NCBI GenBank assembly: GCA_017590115.1
Contig: JAGGNK010013559.1
Location: forward strand, 256,933-320,932
DNA length: 64,000 nucleotides
Origin: Montifringilla adamsi
Lineage: Eukaryota; Chordata; Aves; Passeriformes; Passeridae
Direction: 5' to 3'
Numbering within the stretch: the first letter of the stretch is position 1; each line of letters begins with the position of its first letter. The notes under the pieces are model-generated. The model made no database searches, was not told the DNA's origin, and saw only the letters and a program-made list of their open reading frames with translations. Shown here piece by piece: positions 25,467-37,988 of the stretch. A program made the translations under genes and the position numbers.

Positions 25467-28400
25467 TCAGGAGTCCCTTCTGTGCTTCTTCTGTTCATGG
25501 TACTCTATTATTTTCTGCTGGAAATACGCTGTGGAGGTAAAAAGGTCATGGGTGAGGTGCTGGTGTTTGGAATGGGGGATACAGGGCTGCCCTGCCTGAA
25601 TCCTGGGAAGTGTTTGTGTCCCAAACCGTCCTGGGTTATGGACACCTGCACCCACAGAGGATGCAGGGGAAATATGGAAATGAAGTGTCCAAGGCAGGTT
25701 GGATGGGGCTTGGAGCAACCTGGGATTGTGGAAGGTGTCCCTGCCCCACGGCAGGAGGTGGAACGAGATGCTCTTTAAAGGTCCCTCCAACCCAATTTTT
25801 TGGAATTTTGGGATTCTATAAGTCTAGGAAATGGGGGTGGTTACAATGCCACTCATTCCTCTCACCCAAAATAGGCTTTATTATGCTGGGTTAGCCAGAG
25901 GTTTTAACCCATGTGTTCACTCCTGTTCAGTTTTGTGTTTCCCACCAGCAAGGAAGGGAGAAAGCAGTAGACCCAGCAAAACGCAAGAATGGTGATGTAG
26001 ACTGGGAATACAATAAGAAAACGGGGACTGTGTTGTCCCTCTCTTTCTCCCCACGTTTGCCCTATAAGGTCTCACATAAAAGGGCAGAGAAGCAGCCCCT
26101 GAGGCAGTGCCAGCAGGAGTGCCCCACGTGGGGTGGCAGACCCCAGCCCAGGATGTCTCCATCCAGAAATACAGTTTTTGTGTGGTTTCCTCCACTTCCA
26201 CTGCCCATTTGTCTGTGTCCCAGGCTGAGAGAAGGCTCAGCCCTGCAAATCCCCGGGAAGAGGAAAGGACCAGCTCTGCTGCCAGGGAGTTAAGGGCTGA
26301 GCTGAGTCAGGCTCTGGCAGTTGCTGCTGTGCCCAAGCCAAATGTTTGTGCTGCTGTCGCTTGTTTGCCTCTACACAGAGCTCCCAGTGAGCCAGCCCCA
26401 GCTCCAGGCAAGTGACAAGATCTAAAATTAATCATAGAGTCCAGAATCCCATGCTGGATTGAGTTGGAATGGACCTTAAAGCTAATCCAGCTCCAAACTC
26501 TGCCCTGGGCAGAGACACCTTCCACTAGATCAGTTTGCTCCAAGCCCCATCCAAAGTGGGCTTAGACACTTCCAGGGATGGGGAGTCACAAATGAGGATT
26601 TTTTAAATTTTTTTTGTTGCTTGACAGGTACGGAGAAATGAGGCCATTGAGAGCAAACAGGATCTGCTCAGTGCCCTGAGCACCCCCAGCTCGGGCTGCA
26701 TCCCATCCCTCACCAGGCACGAGGCATCTCTGCCCCTAAACCAACCAGCCCAGGGTTCCACAGAGCCCACCCGCCAGGGGAGGGGACCAGAAATGGGACC
26801 ATTACCTTCCTGTGGGATCCTGCTCTTCTCCGCTTCCTCAATAAATAGGGAAAACATGTTTGTCTTCACGAACTTTTTCACCAATCTGCGGCAGCTCTTG
26901 GAGGCGATGGCCTTGCAGAAGGCTCGTTCCTGGAAGCTGCCGGAGCCGCTCCTGCCCCACTTGATGTGGGAGCCGTAGTGCCCGACCAGCCGCACAAAGA
27001 AGTGCACGAAGGCTTCTGACACCAGGGCGTTCACCTGCTCCGAGGCTGGAAGGGGACACGGAGCACGAGAGGTGGGGATGAGACCTCTGAACACAGACAG
27101 GATGGGCTTATTTTAACCTGGTCTGTGTGTGCATCCCAAGGAGTTACTTGCTTAGAGCCTTTCTCTGCCCCTAATCAAGGATCAGACTAATTTTGCCGAG
27201 GGAACCCTGGCTTTCCAGGGTGTTGTTTTCCGATGGCAGCATCTTAATGTTCTAAATATTAGTAAAAATCCATTTTTCCATCAGAATTATCTGTTCCTGC
27301 TCTGGTGTTTCAAAGGACAGAGTAAAACCCAGGGGATTACCCCTGCAAACGGGGAGAAACATCCCAGACCAGGTGACTTTAGGAAAATCCCTTGGCTGAA
27401 GTCTCTAGCTGTGGAGAGGGCAGATCAGGGCTCTTTTACCATTACAGACATCCTTACTGTGCACGTTGTTGTTGTTGTTGTGCCTGTTCAGAGATATCAG
27501 CATCTCGTTCTGCAGCTTTCCAGGCAGGATCTCCTCCTCATCCCCCACCTGGAAGGCAATGGGGCTGTGAAGCACTGGACAGAATCCAGCTCAGGGGGCC
27601 ATGGGCTGGTGCAGCCCATCAGTGGGGCTTTCAAAGCTCATTAATTAATCATCATCACAATGTCCTGCAGAGATGTGGGTGTGGGATATCCAGTGCATGG
27701 ACCCTGCTGTTCTGGCTCAAAAGCCAGAAGCAGTGGCTGTAGACATCCCCACATGGGATGTTCCCCCTAGGAGGGTGCCACTGAGGATGGCTCTGCCCCC
27801 AAAATCATAGAACCACAAAATCCCAGATAGGTTTGGGTTAGAAAGAACCTTAAAGCTCATCCCATTCCACCCCCTGCCATGGGCAGGGACATTTGCCACT
27901 AGACTACATTGCTCCAAGCTCTATCCAGCTTAGCCTTGGACACTTTCAGGGATCCAGGGGCAGCCACAGCTTCCATGGGCAATCTGGGCGAGGGCTTCAC
28001 CACCCTCACAGGGAAGAACTCCTTCCCAAAATCCCATCTAACCCTGCCCTCTGGCAGTTTGAAGCCATTTAAAAATGTGGAAGCTGCCAGGTAGCAGACA
28101 CCAAAGGAGAAAAGGCCCTTCCTGGGGTTATCCAGGCCACCCCCAGCCCCACATCCACACAGGGAGGACCTACCGCCCGGATGATCTTCCCTTCACAGAG
28201 ATCAACTATCAGAGCCTGAAAGAGAGCAGGGAGTGAGCAGGTTTAGCCCTGCCAAGGCACCTGGGCTTCCTCCCACCCATTTTGGGATGGGACTGGTGTG
28301 TCACCAGCCCATGAGGGTGGCAGGAGAGGGATCAGCCCCTCTCTGCAGGAGGGACCTGGACAGGGGGACCAGGGCATTTCCCACAAGGACAATTTTTGCT

Positions 28401-31400
28401 GCAGGTTTGGTGGCTTGTCCCCACACAGCTTTCCTCTGCTTTGAGACAGATGAGCCCAACAGCAGCTCCTGGAGCACAGGGGCAGGGCCGCTCACAGGGG
28501 AATGTGGAGGTAACACCCCAGGCGCCAGCAGGAGGGGACATGGAGGACACCCTAATTTCCAGCCTCCCTGGGTAGGAAAAGGACACAATCAGAGCCTCTG
28601 GCCCCAGGGCCAAGCCAAACCTGGGGACACGGATTCACTGATGGCTCCCTCCAGCTGCCCTCCCCTCCGGATGAAATACCTCCTCCATTGGCTGCTCCAG
28701 GACCCGCTCCAGGTGCCGCATCTGGATGCCGACCATGAAGGGTGTGGGGCAGCACACAGTATCCAGCAGGCACTCGGGGACCACGGGGATGTAGGTGTGA
28801 GCCCAGGTGAAGGGGTACAGGAGAGCAGCCACGGCGTGGATGCACTGAGACAGGACACTGTGGGACAGGGAGCCAGCGGTGATACCATGGTGGGGAGGAG
28901 GGAACAGCCCACCTCAAGCTCTGCTGTGTCCTGTGCCACTTCAAGGGCACTTTTTATGGGCATTTTTATAATAAAGAGATCAGGACTCACCTCAGCTCCT
29001 CAGCCAGGAAAATGAGCCGTCGCTCCAACATGGCAGAGGCGAAGATGTGCAGGATGAGGTGAGGGCTGAGTCGCTGGAGCAGAGCCTGGAACTCCACATG
29101 CTCCAGGTGGGCATCCACAGGCCGTGTGAGCTCGATGAGCTGCCAAGAAAGAGCCATGGAACCCCAGCTTAGGAGGGGCAACACTCCCCCTGTCCTGCCC
29201 TGGCTTCCTGAGAAGGTGATTTGGAAACAATTAATGACCCAGCGTTTGCAGCATCTGTACTGTGTCCATGTACAAGGGACAAACCCCATTTCACCCTGCC
29301 AGGAGATTCAGCCTGTGCAGCGCTGAGAGCTCAGGGAAGCCATCAGTGATGTGCACTGTGGGGCTCCTTATTTGGGCACTGGATTTTTAACCCAAATGCC
29401 TCTTTTCTCTAGTGCTCCCAAGTCCCTGGCAGGGGGTGGCACGGACATGTCCCATCTCAGTGTCTGAGAGGTCAGCTGTGAGCTGCCAGGAAGGGAGGAG
29501 TGGGGAGGGCATGACTCCTACAAATGCCACAAAACCTTCCTCTAATGTCTCTCTGGCAGGGTCAGCCTGGCAATTCCTGGCTAAGATGAAAAAGTGAGGG
29601 ATCTAACAGATATTTGCAGGCGGGCTGGCTACTCAGCTTCATTTGCCCACAAGTCTCCCAATTCCATCAATCCCCATGGCAGGCAGACATGGTGAGTACT
29701 GAAGGGTTAACAGGACCATGAAGCTCAGGACACAGTCCTGGCCCTTCCCCCCATCCTTCAGGAAGAAAATCCCGTTCTCCACGTGCTTTTCCACCAAAGC
29801 AGCATTTTCCTAGCCAGCAGCATCAGGCTTGGCTGGGCTCCATAGCCCCTTTCCAGCACAAATCCTGCCTCATGCCCATCTCAGCCCATGCAGTACCCAG
29901 GATTTATTTCCCCTCCTTTCCTGGTCTCAGTGATCTCCTTGCTCCAGACCCTTCCCAGAGCCCCAGAGTGCAGCTCTTTTGAGGAACATCCTCATTCCTC
30001 CTCCCTCTGGCACCCCAGGCTGTGCTTCCAACCATGGCCCTGGGACAGAGCATTGAGCAACCTGCAAAGTCTTGCACAAGCTCCCTGGATTAAGAAATTG
30101 CTTATATCACCAGCTGATAAATTGCTCTAGAGAGCAGGGAGCTTGCTTTCAGGCCACCCCTGGCACATCCATGGGATGCTCAGCATTGAGGATATTTTTC
30201 CCAGTGCCAGAGTGGATCTTACCTATTTTTCCAGCTTGGCTTTACCACAAGCGAAAGAAAAAGCAAATTAAAAAGCTATGCCTGCGCGAGTCTGGGCTGT
30301 GTGTGGGCGCAATGAGATCATCTCATCCGTGCCTAGATCAGATCTTTTCTCTACATGAAAAGACTGGGCTTGTCACACACCTGCACCTGCCTGGGGGGCA
30401 AAACCAGGCAGGAATCAAGACTGGGAGTTGAGTATAGTGGTATGGAGAAGAATATAATGATGCAATCATGGAATCATCAGGCCTGGAAAGGCCCTCTAAG
30501 ATCATGAACTCCATGTTCACCACAAACCCCCATCCCCAAGTGCCACATTCACATGTGTTTTGAACACTTCTAGGGATGGTGATTCCACCATGGTGCTGGA
30601 CAGGCGCTGCCAGTGCCTGACCACCTCTTTTGGCAAGAAATTTGCAGCCCAGAACAGCCCTTGCACCACTGTGCTCCCCAGCCTGCCAGAGGAGCAGACA
30701 CTGGCTCAGGAGCAGCTCCCAGCCCCTGGCACAACAGGCCCCTCCCGGGCCCTGGCACAGCATCCTACTTCCAGCCCCTGGCACAACATCCTGCTCTGGC
30801 ATCAGGGCAAGGCAAGTCCCAACACAGTGTATGGAGAGGCTTTTGTGCAGCCAGTTCCAGCTTCAGGCTGGAGGAGCTGCAGAGGTTTCAAAAATGGAGC
30901 AGCATGCCCTGGGGATGGGCTCCATCCTCATCCTCACTGCTCTCCTCCTGGATCAGGAGAGAGATAACACCCATATTCCCGAGCAATGAGGCCTCTGGCA
31001 GCCTGACCCACCCTGCCCTGCTATGGTCAGCATCCCTGGGTGCTGCAGGGGTGGAGGATGCTCCCAGATGTCAACCAGGAGGTGCCCCCGGGTCCCCCAC
31101 CAACCTCTGTGCCCGACTCAGGGATGAAGCTTTTGATGGTGACAGTTTTCCCTGGAGCTGGGAAGGGCGATTCCCGAAGGCCCTGCATGAAGGGGTAGAT
31201 CACTGCCATGGAGATCTGGCGCCTCTTCTCCACCTCGTCCAGGATCTGGGTGAGAAAGATAAGAGTTGGGAATCCCCAGCAGATAAAGGAGCAGTTGCCA
31301 GGGCCACCACTGGGCCAGAGCCACCATGTCCCTACCTTGGAGAAGAGCCCAAAGCAGCCCAGGCAGCTGATGATGCAGAAAACCTCAGGGAGTCGGACAC

Positions 31401-34400
31401 CACGCCCAGATGGCTGGAAGAGTGTGGGAAAAGGATTTGAGCATCTCCCAGCCCCCTGCACCAGCCCCACACTCTCCAAAGGGATCCTCACTTGCTCCCC
31501 TCAAATTCCCAGTCACTCACTGGGAGATTTTCAAAGCTAGGGCCAAGGCCAACAATGCAGCTGATGTTGGAAAAGCAGAGGGTGCCCAGAGAAGGTGATT
31601 TGGGCGCCTAAGCTGTTAATTATTTTGGTGCAAAGTTCTTTGCCATATTTGCAAACTCTCCTCTCACCCAGGCACACATTCTCCAAGACACCCTGCCCCA
31701 CCATCCTTGGGGGTTAATCCTGACTCCAGTTATAACAGGGCCATTGGGATGAGTTCTTTGGCTTTTTTTCCCTTTCCAACTGGACTATCCTGGGTCTGTT
31801 TGCTCTTTTCAGCCCTCCAGACATCCAGTTCCAACAGCCTGAGCTCATCCCTGGATGCCGAAATGGGAAGGTTCACCAGGATGAAGGGGTGGTGGATCCA
31901 GCTGTTGCCCAGGCTGTGGCACAGGGATTTCCTCCTGGATTTATGTCCCTGTTTAAAGCAGCAGCCAGGGAAGACCATTGCATCTCAGAGCCCCTGAGCT
32001 GGTCAAACCCATGAGTTGAGAAACAGCCACTGCTCAGATGCAGTTTTTGGGGATGGGGCTGAGGGCTCCTAGCACCTTGGTACCTGGATGGCTGCACTGA
32101 CATTCCCGTCCTGATCCCAAGTGGTATTTGCAGCCATCCTGACTACTGCAGACATGGGAAAGGAGCCAGGGAAGCCATGGAAGCCAGTGGGGAATCATAG
32201 AACTGTTAAGTTTGGAAAAGCCCCCCAAGATCTCCAAGTCCAACAGTAGTCCAGCACCACGACATTCACCCCTAAACCGTATCCCCACGTGCCACATCCA
32301 CAGGCTTTGTGAACACTCATTGTTTCCTCCATCCAACATCTGAGTTTTGCCTCAGCAGAGAGCTTTAAAAACCCCCTTTGGGTACCCTCTTGCTGCTCGT
32401 CATCACTGCGGCCGGGCCGGTGGCTTTCTGAGGCACGCCCCCACGAGCTGAACCCTGGGCCTGGCAGGAGGTGACGTGTCCCTCCGTGGGGAGGGGGTGA
32501 CACCCCCGGTGGATGTGGGGTGGGGAGGGCTCACCAGCAGCCGCCTGCAGTAGCCAATCTTCCTGCTGCCATCGACGTTTGTCAGGACAAAAGAAAATGT
32601 TTCGCTGGAAGGAGAGAAAACAAGGGGCTGGGATGAGCTGGGATGGACTGGGCTGCGCTGGGCTGGTCCTTCCAGCCCTCAGGAGTCCAACAGGAGTGGG
32701 GACCCCAGCCCAGACCCTGCAGTGGGGCAGGTACCTGGTGAACTCAGTGATAGGTGCCCAGTTGTTGCCGTCGGGGAAGCAGAAGAGGGGGATGGCTTGA
32801 AGGAGACGTTCCTCCTCCTCCTTCTGGCCCTTCAGCAAGTTCTCGCGCTGGATGGAAGCGATGCCAAGAGTCAGGGAGATGGAGGGTCCCCATTGTCACC
32901 AGGAATGGGGAGGGATTCAGTGGAATGAGGTCTGTCCCAAAGCAACCCCTGGCTCTGCATGATGCAGAAGGAGCCTACACATGTCTGGACAAGCACCTCC
33001 CAAAAATCCAAATTTTGACTTTCACCCCATGGACAGTGAAGCAAAGCAGAGGGACCCTCTGCAAACTGTGGTCTCTTCCTGTGCCACCTCCCTGAGATGT
33101 GATTTCCCCACTGTGGTCTCCCTTTTTGGGTCAGGAGGCCAGGGAGAGCCCCTGGAGTTTCCTCCTGAGGTTTGTGGCCCTTGGCTGGGATCATGGGGAG
33201 GGACAGATGGTCCCAGCAACCCCAACCCAGGGCAGGCAAAGCCCTGGGGTCTGGGACTGTGACTCAGGAGCATGGGGCACCTTTCTCCTTCCGCAGCTTT
33301 AATGATGGGGAAGGAACAACATCCCTTTCTCCTCTAAATGTGGAAAACTAATCTTATCAAAAACACAGGACTAAATACCTTTGGGAATTGGTAGGTTATC
33401 TTGGGTTCATAACGTCCATCTGGCATCTTCTTCAGTGACACCACCACCAGGTACTCAAAGAAGAACTGCCCAGCAGAGTAGAAGACTGAGCTTCGCTCTC
33501 CCTGCTTCCCCTGTGGTACCCGTGGGGGGGTGTTTTCTGCAGCAGAGGCCCCATCTTTTCCCTCTGAAGCCAAAAAGATCCCAAAAAAATCTGATCAGAG
33601 TCAATGAAAGGTCTGAGGGCAAGGGCGGAGTTGCAGAGTTATATGTGAACTGGCTGAAGGGAACCAGGTCCTGGTGCCCTGACACCCCCAGCCTTCCTTT
33701 GCCCCAGCCCAGTGAGGGCAGAAGGATGCCCAGAGCAAAGTGGACACATGGAATGTGGAGAGCAGATGGGCTCTGCATTAAACATCTGCAGGGAGGTGTG
33801 TGACTGCATTTATAGCAGTTAATTGTATCCTCTTAGGAGAAGTAAACAGCAACAAACCAGCCCAGATCTTGTTTGAGCACCTCCTAAAGCTCCAGTCAGA
33901 TGAATCCCAGCCCTGCCAGGTGTCCTGGGAACTGCTGATTGCAAATGAGCTACTCGAGGGTTTTCCCTAAACCAAAGCAAAGCAGTTCCTGGAGATTACA
34001 CCCCAGTTCTTGTTGGGCTGGTTGGGGAGGGCAGCTGGGAAGCATCAGCAGTCACACCCTGAACAACCAGGAATAGGAGGGGAAAGAGCCCCATCCAGCA
34101 TCTCCTAGGGCCCTGGGATGACCACAGTGGGACAGTGAGACCCAAGGGCTGGAAAGGCGTTAAATGCCAGACAGAGACTGCAGCCAGGCCATGCCACAGC
34201 TCTTCCCTCTCCCAGAGGCCATTTCTGCATCCCTTTATACCTTGTTCTTGATACAGAAACTGTCCCATCTCTGATTATGGTGGGGAGCTGGAGCAGAAAA
34301 TTTGAGCTGCTCTTTTAGGAATAGCAAGGAAAATAAATGTGTGGTTGGATGAGATTACTGGCTCTTGCAGTTTGTCCCCAGACCCCAGAGTTTGTCCCTG

Positions 34401-36640
34401 GGCTCTTCTAGTTGTGGCTGGTTAGGGCAAGGCATGGCTGTGATCAGCTATTCCCATTATCCTCCATGTATGGCATCCTACTCCAAAAGCAGTGCTGGTG
34501 GACACCCTTCCCACATGTCCCTCCAGCTCCAGAGCTATCTCCTTTAGTCTGGAAACACCTCTCCAGCCTTTGTTCCAGGTCACTGGGAGCTGATGGGAAC
34601 AGCAGGCTCATAGGAGGAGGTGACACACATGGTCCCATCACAGAATGTTCCTTCCCAGGCACCAGAAATTCCTTTCCCAGCTTGGAGTTGGGGGATCCTC
34701 AAAGCCACACCTTTGTGCACCCTGGGGCTGCCCCACCTCCACATACAAGGTCCTTCCTCTTTGGCAAGGCAAAATTCATCCCAAAGAGGACCCTTTGTGG
34801 CAGGTGAAGGATGAGACCTGGCTGAAGCTACCTCTGGCTTATCCTCATTGGGGATCATCCTGGACCTGCCCAGTGAGGTGCTCCAGGCCAGGAAAAATGT
34901 GACAAGATGTGCATTGCTTCTCATGCTCTTCCTTGGGATGCTCCAGCAACAGCTTTGGTCTGCTCCCACCTCTGACCCAGGCAGGGGGTTGTTGTTGGGG
35001 GGACCCCAGGGAAGAAGGCTGTGTCATGGGAGGGCTGCTGGTGTCCCCCAGCCACGTTGGACACCGGCATTGGCGGTTTTCCCATCACCAGGGCAAGATG
35101 AAAGTGCAGTTAAATCCTGCCTATCCAGTCCCATTATGCATTTCAGAGAACAACAGATCTGCTCTTCAGCAAGGACTGCATTTGCATTTTGTCCATGGGG
35201 TTTACAAGCAAACAAGCCAAACCTGCTGCTCTGGAGAGCCTGGCCTTGCCAGGCTACAGCTCTGCCTCTCACACGTGGAAGTGTGGATCCCTCAGCAGTG
35301 CCAGGTCTGGCTGCAAAGCCTTCACTGGCAGAACCTAAATCCCTCCAAGACCAGAACTCCCATCCCAGGGCTGGAAGAGGAGCTCCAGGGATGTATGGAG
35401 TGAACTGTCAGGCAGGCTGAATGTGGCGTCAGAGATCCCAGCGCTGCCCCAAACCAGCAGGGTTCGCAGTGCCTCGTCTCCCGGGAACATAAGCCAGGGT
35501 CTCAAGAGCCAATGACTCTCCCATAGCCCGTGTCAGGAAAATTCGGGGAGCACCCCCAGCCCCCCCGCAGTGGGTGAGAGCATCCCCTGCGAGGAAGGGA
35601 AGGAGGCCAAGGGTCTCTCACAACTCCCGGATGGAAAGTGGCTGGCGGTGACGTGGATCTTCACCCTTCCATCCACCGGGCACGGAGAGGGCAAAGGCTG
35701 CCCCGGGCTTTTCTTATCGCCGAGGGCTGCGCTCAGCTCCACTCCGCCTGTGGCACAACCGGTTTCTTTCTTCCCGGAAAACTCCCGACCTCTGGTGTGA
35801 CAAGGTTTCCCGACCTGGTTTGCGGGGGAGCTCGGCTTCCCCTGCCGCCCAGCTGCCCACCTGCCCCAGCGGAGAGGAAATGGCTTTGGCTTTATCAAAC
35901 CTCGGGCAACATCGAGCTCATGCGGGAGCCAGAGCCAGCACAAAACAGACGGGGAGGGGAGGGCAGTAAGCCCCCCCAGCCCATAGATTGCTACAACCTG
36001 CTTTGTTCTGCCTTGAGACACGGCAGCCAGAAAACTCTGATGATCCTTTCAGTATCTCGGAAAAGATCACAAATCCCAAACGACCAATTTCTGCAGCGCC
36101 TTCTGAAGGCTCTGCAACACCCACCTGTCCTGAGGGGCACCGTCCCCCTCGTGGGTCCCCCCATGGATACCCTCACGCGTGTCCCAGATGCCAGGCGCCG
36201 GCATGCCCTGCGATGCCTTGTCCAGCGGGGATGTGGGGGATCTGTGGGGCCGCCCCTGCGGCTAGGGTGGGCTCATTTGGGAAGGGGTGGGCTCCCGGGA
36301 GAGGGAGTGCAGCTCTCGGGATGGGCAGAACACCCGAGAAGGGAGCAAGAGATGTGGTGAGTCCCGGGGCAGCCGGCCCGGGCTGGGCTCCCTGGGGTGG
36401 GGTGCGAACGGGCAGGGCTGGAGGGACCGAGCCGCTGCCGCCGGTTGCACCGGGCGCTGCCCGGGAACGTCCCCGCTCCGCCGGCAGCCGTCGGCTCCCG
36501 CAGCCGCGGCACCGGAGATGGACCTGTCCAAACACCGAAACTGACACCGGCACCGGCACCTCCCGCAGCCCCTCCCGCCCCTCACCTCGGCGGCCGGCGC
36601 GCCGCAGGCTCCGTCGCAAGAAGTTGCCGATGGAAGCCAT
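25467..36640 (-). CDS. DENND2D: DENN domain-containing protein 2D
   Basis: DENND2D is a DENN-family guanine nucleotide exchange factor; the DENND2 group activates Rab9 GTPases in endosome-to-Golgi traffic. Coding exons on the minus strand, in order: 36640-36586, 33563-33379, 32847-32735, 32604-32535, 31413-31336, 31245-31105, 29139-28991, 28857-28680, 28215-28174, 27548-27458, 27045-26806, 25528-25467 (the last holds the TGA). Every junction has GT/AG borders and matching phase. The protein is 467 residues; human is about 471. Upstream DENN starts near residue 52 (FFEYLVVVSLKK, ITYQFPKRENLL). The central DENN spans about 168-320 (ISMAVIYPFMQGLRE, RLIFLAEEL, AHTYIPVVPE, PFMVGIQMR), and the downstream DENN runs to about 445 (VGDEEEILP, FVKTNMFSLFIEEAEKS). 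The C-terminus is YFQQKIIEYHEQKK. The start ATG has the context GCCACCATGG. An (AAC)n run adds a poly-Asn stretch near residue 360. Confidence 0.96.
25684..25825 (+). mobile_element. CR1 LINE 3' fragment in the last DENND2D intron
   Basis: GTGTCCAAGGCAGGTTGGAT, GGCTTGGAGCAACCTGGG, GGTCCCTCCAACCCAATT and a GGGATTCTATAAG tail; antisense to DENND2D. Confidence 0.8.
26433..26592 (-). mobile_element. CR1 LINE 3' fragment
   Basis: Inverted tail ATCATAGAGTCCAGAATCCC, GACCTTAAAGCTAATCCAGC, CCTTCCACTAGATCAGTTTG; ends about 210 bp past the DENND2D exon at 26806-27045 on the gene strand. Confidence 0.8.
27461..27475 (-). repeat. DENND2D: Coding (AAC)n microsatellite in DENND2D
   Basis: Plus-strand GTT repeats read AAC on the gene strand and encode five consecutive asparagines just before the exon end at 27458, in the linker that precedes the SEQVNALV segment. 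Confidence 0.85.
27806..28070 (-). mobile_element. CR1 LINE 3' fragment
   Basis: ATCATAGAACCACAAAATCC, ACCTTAAAGCTCATCCCATT, CCATGGGCAGGGACATTTGC and a CACCCTCACAGGGAAGAAC segment; DENND2D intron. Confidence 0.85.
30463..30690 (-). mobile_element. CR1-type LINE 3' fragment, different subfamily
   Basis: CAATCATGGAATCATCAGGC, GGCCCTCTAAGATCATGAAC, CCCAAGTGCCACATTCACAT and GTGTTTTGAACACTTCTAGG; the 'accaccatgttcacc' style body marks a subfamily distinct from most other copies here. Confidence 0.75.
32193..32330 (-). mobile_element. CR1-type LINE 3' fragment, same subfamily as 30.46 kb
   Basis: GAATCATAGAACTGTTAAG, GATCTCCAAGTCCAACAGTA, CCCCACGTGCCACATCCACA; DENND2D intron. Confidence 0.75.
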
Positions 36641-36860
36641 GGTGGCCCCGGCGCGGTCCCGGTGCGGCCCCGGCCCGGCGGGGAGGGCTCGGCTTCCGCC
36701 CGCCGCGCTTTCGCTTTCCCGGGGGAGGAGGGACGGCACGGGGCGGAGAGAAGGAGGAGCGGGGAACCGGGCAACACCTGGCACCGGCCGGGCACGGGGG
36801 ACTCGTCCGGGGAGAGGGGCACTGGGGCACGGGGTAGCCCAGGAAACCGGGAGAAACGGG
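36180..36860 (-). promoter_or_regulatory. DENND2D: CpG island promoter of DENND2D
   Basis: This stretch is very GC-rich with dense CpG and covers the first coding exon and its flanks, unlike the surrounding DNA. GC-box-like GGGCGG (36734-36739) lies just upstream of the ATG on the gene strand. No TATA box is seen. The transcription start is presumably between about 36650 and 36800. Boundaries are by eye. Confidence 0.65.
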
Positions 36861-36914
36861 CATGGGGGGCCCGGGAGCATCGGGAATGAGGGGAGCAGGG
36901 AGCCGAGGATGCCA

Positions 36915-37060
36915 GGAGGAACTGGGGATGAGGGATCCGGGAGTACAGGACATGGGGGTAAGGGAGGAACTGGGGATGGGGGGTCCAGGAGTACAGGATA
37001 TGGGGGTAAGGGAAGAACTGGGAATGGGAGTCCTTGGGAGCACTGGGGAGGAGTCGGGAG
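36915..37060. repeat. 48-bp minisatellite upstream of DENND2D
   Basis: Units beginning GGAGGAACTGGGGATG at 36915 and 36963 and GGAAGAACTGGGAATG at 37011 give a 48-bp period. Each unit holds a GGGAGTACAGGA-like core. The purine-rich flanks on both sides look like older decayed units. Confidence 0.75.
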
Positions 37061-37771
37061 CACCTGGCACGGAGGTCCTGGGTGGAACCTGGATGCGGGG
37101 GTCCTGGGAGCAGGGGGAGGCAGGAAGACCTGGTTGCAGAAGAGCAGGAGCACCCGGCACGGGGGTACAGGGAGCACTGGGATCTGAGTCTGAGCGGGCA
37201 CGATGGTCGTGGAGGCAGCGGGAAGGGGGAGCTGGGAACACCCCGAGTTATAAGGATGCCAGCAGGAGCCAGACATGGGACATCCAGGAGAATGGGCATG
37301 GGGATACCCGGAGCACCCGACACAGAGGGAGCTGAGCATCCCCTCAAACGGGGCTGGGCATCCTAGTGGGGATCCGGCCTAGGCTGGGGCACAGGGCGTG
37401 ACTGGGCACAGGGTGGGAATCGAGGCATGGACACTTGGAACAAGATTTGCCCTGCATCACAGGGGACAGAACACTCATTCCCCAGTGCTACAACGTTGCC
37501 CAAATCTTGCTTCAGCCTCCCAGCCTCCGCCAAGTCCTTTTTTCCCCAGGACCCCACCAGTGCCAGGACCAGTGCCCCGCGCAGCCTCTGCGGGGTCGCA
37601 GACGGCGCTGACCCGTCCCCCCAGGGTACAGATGCTTTGGTGTCTCTCGCTCTGTGCCGTGGTGCAGTCAGCCCATCACCCGCTCCGGTGACTCCACCGT
37701 GCTTTATTCCCCTGCCGTGGGCTGCGAGCTCCTCCTAACCACTCAGGCACGCCGGCTGGGGTGTGCTTTAC

Positions 37772-37988
37772 CTCGGGCTGGCGTTTCTTCACCAGTCAGA
37801 GATTTATCCTCCTTCCCAGAGGTACTGAGAGGTGCTTCATCCAGGTCTGGGGCTGGAGGCCGGTTGCCATCCGCCTTCGTTGCAGGAAGGAAGAGCAGTG
37901 TCCTGCTGCTGCGATCCGGGGGTTTCCCTCTCTTGGGCATGCCGGGACACTGTGGAGCTGCTCGACTTTGCCGGGTGGTTTCACTGCT
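37772..37988 (-). CDS. DENND2D: Candidate alternative 5' exon of DENND2D
   Basis: On the minus strand an open frame of 217 nt ends CCCGAG before a GTAAAG donor (37771-37770) in phase 1, the same phase as the normal first coding exon, so it would join exon 2 at 33563 in frame. It has an internal ATG at 37940 with G at -3 (peptide MPKRGKPPDRSS..., hydrophilic, Pro/Ser/Lys-rich) and a second at 37994. A plausible acceptor (TGTGTGCAG) ends at 37989 and gives phase 0, so it could instead be internal to a longer transcript starting further upstream. Seen: splice sites, phase and open frame. Inferred: that it belongs to DENND2D. Confidence 0.4.

Noticed and set aside
25980..26020. DVDWEY peptide resembling the chitinase DxDWEY active-site motif
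   Set aside because: Isolated six residues without the flanking GH18 residues or splice sites; chance match in a DENND2D intron.
28233..29015. 260-codon plus-strand open frame
   Set aside because: Antisense to DENND2D exons at 28680-28857 and 28991-29139.
30613..31440. 275-codon plus-strand open frame
   Set aside because: Antisense to DENND2D exons at 31105-31245 and 31336-31413 and partly CR1 sequence.
35988..37339. Open frames of 360-400 codons on both strands around the DENND2D island
   Set aside because: GC-rich island plus a 48-bp minisatellite explains the lack of stops; composition is low-complexity and no domain is visible. Only the short DENND2D first exon is supported.
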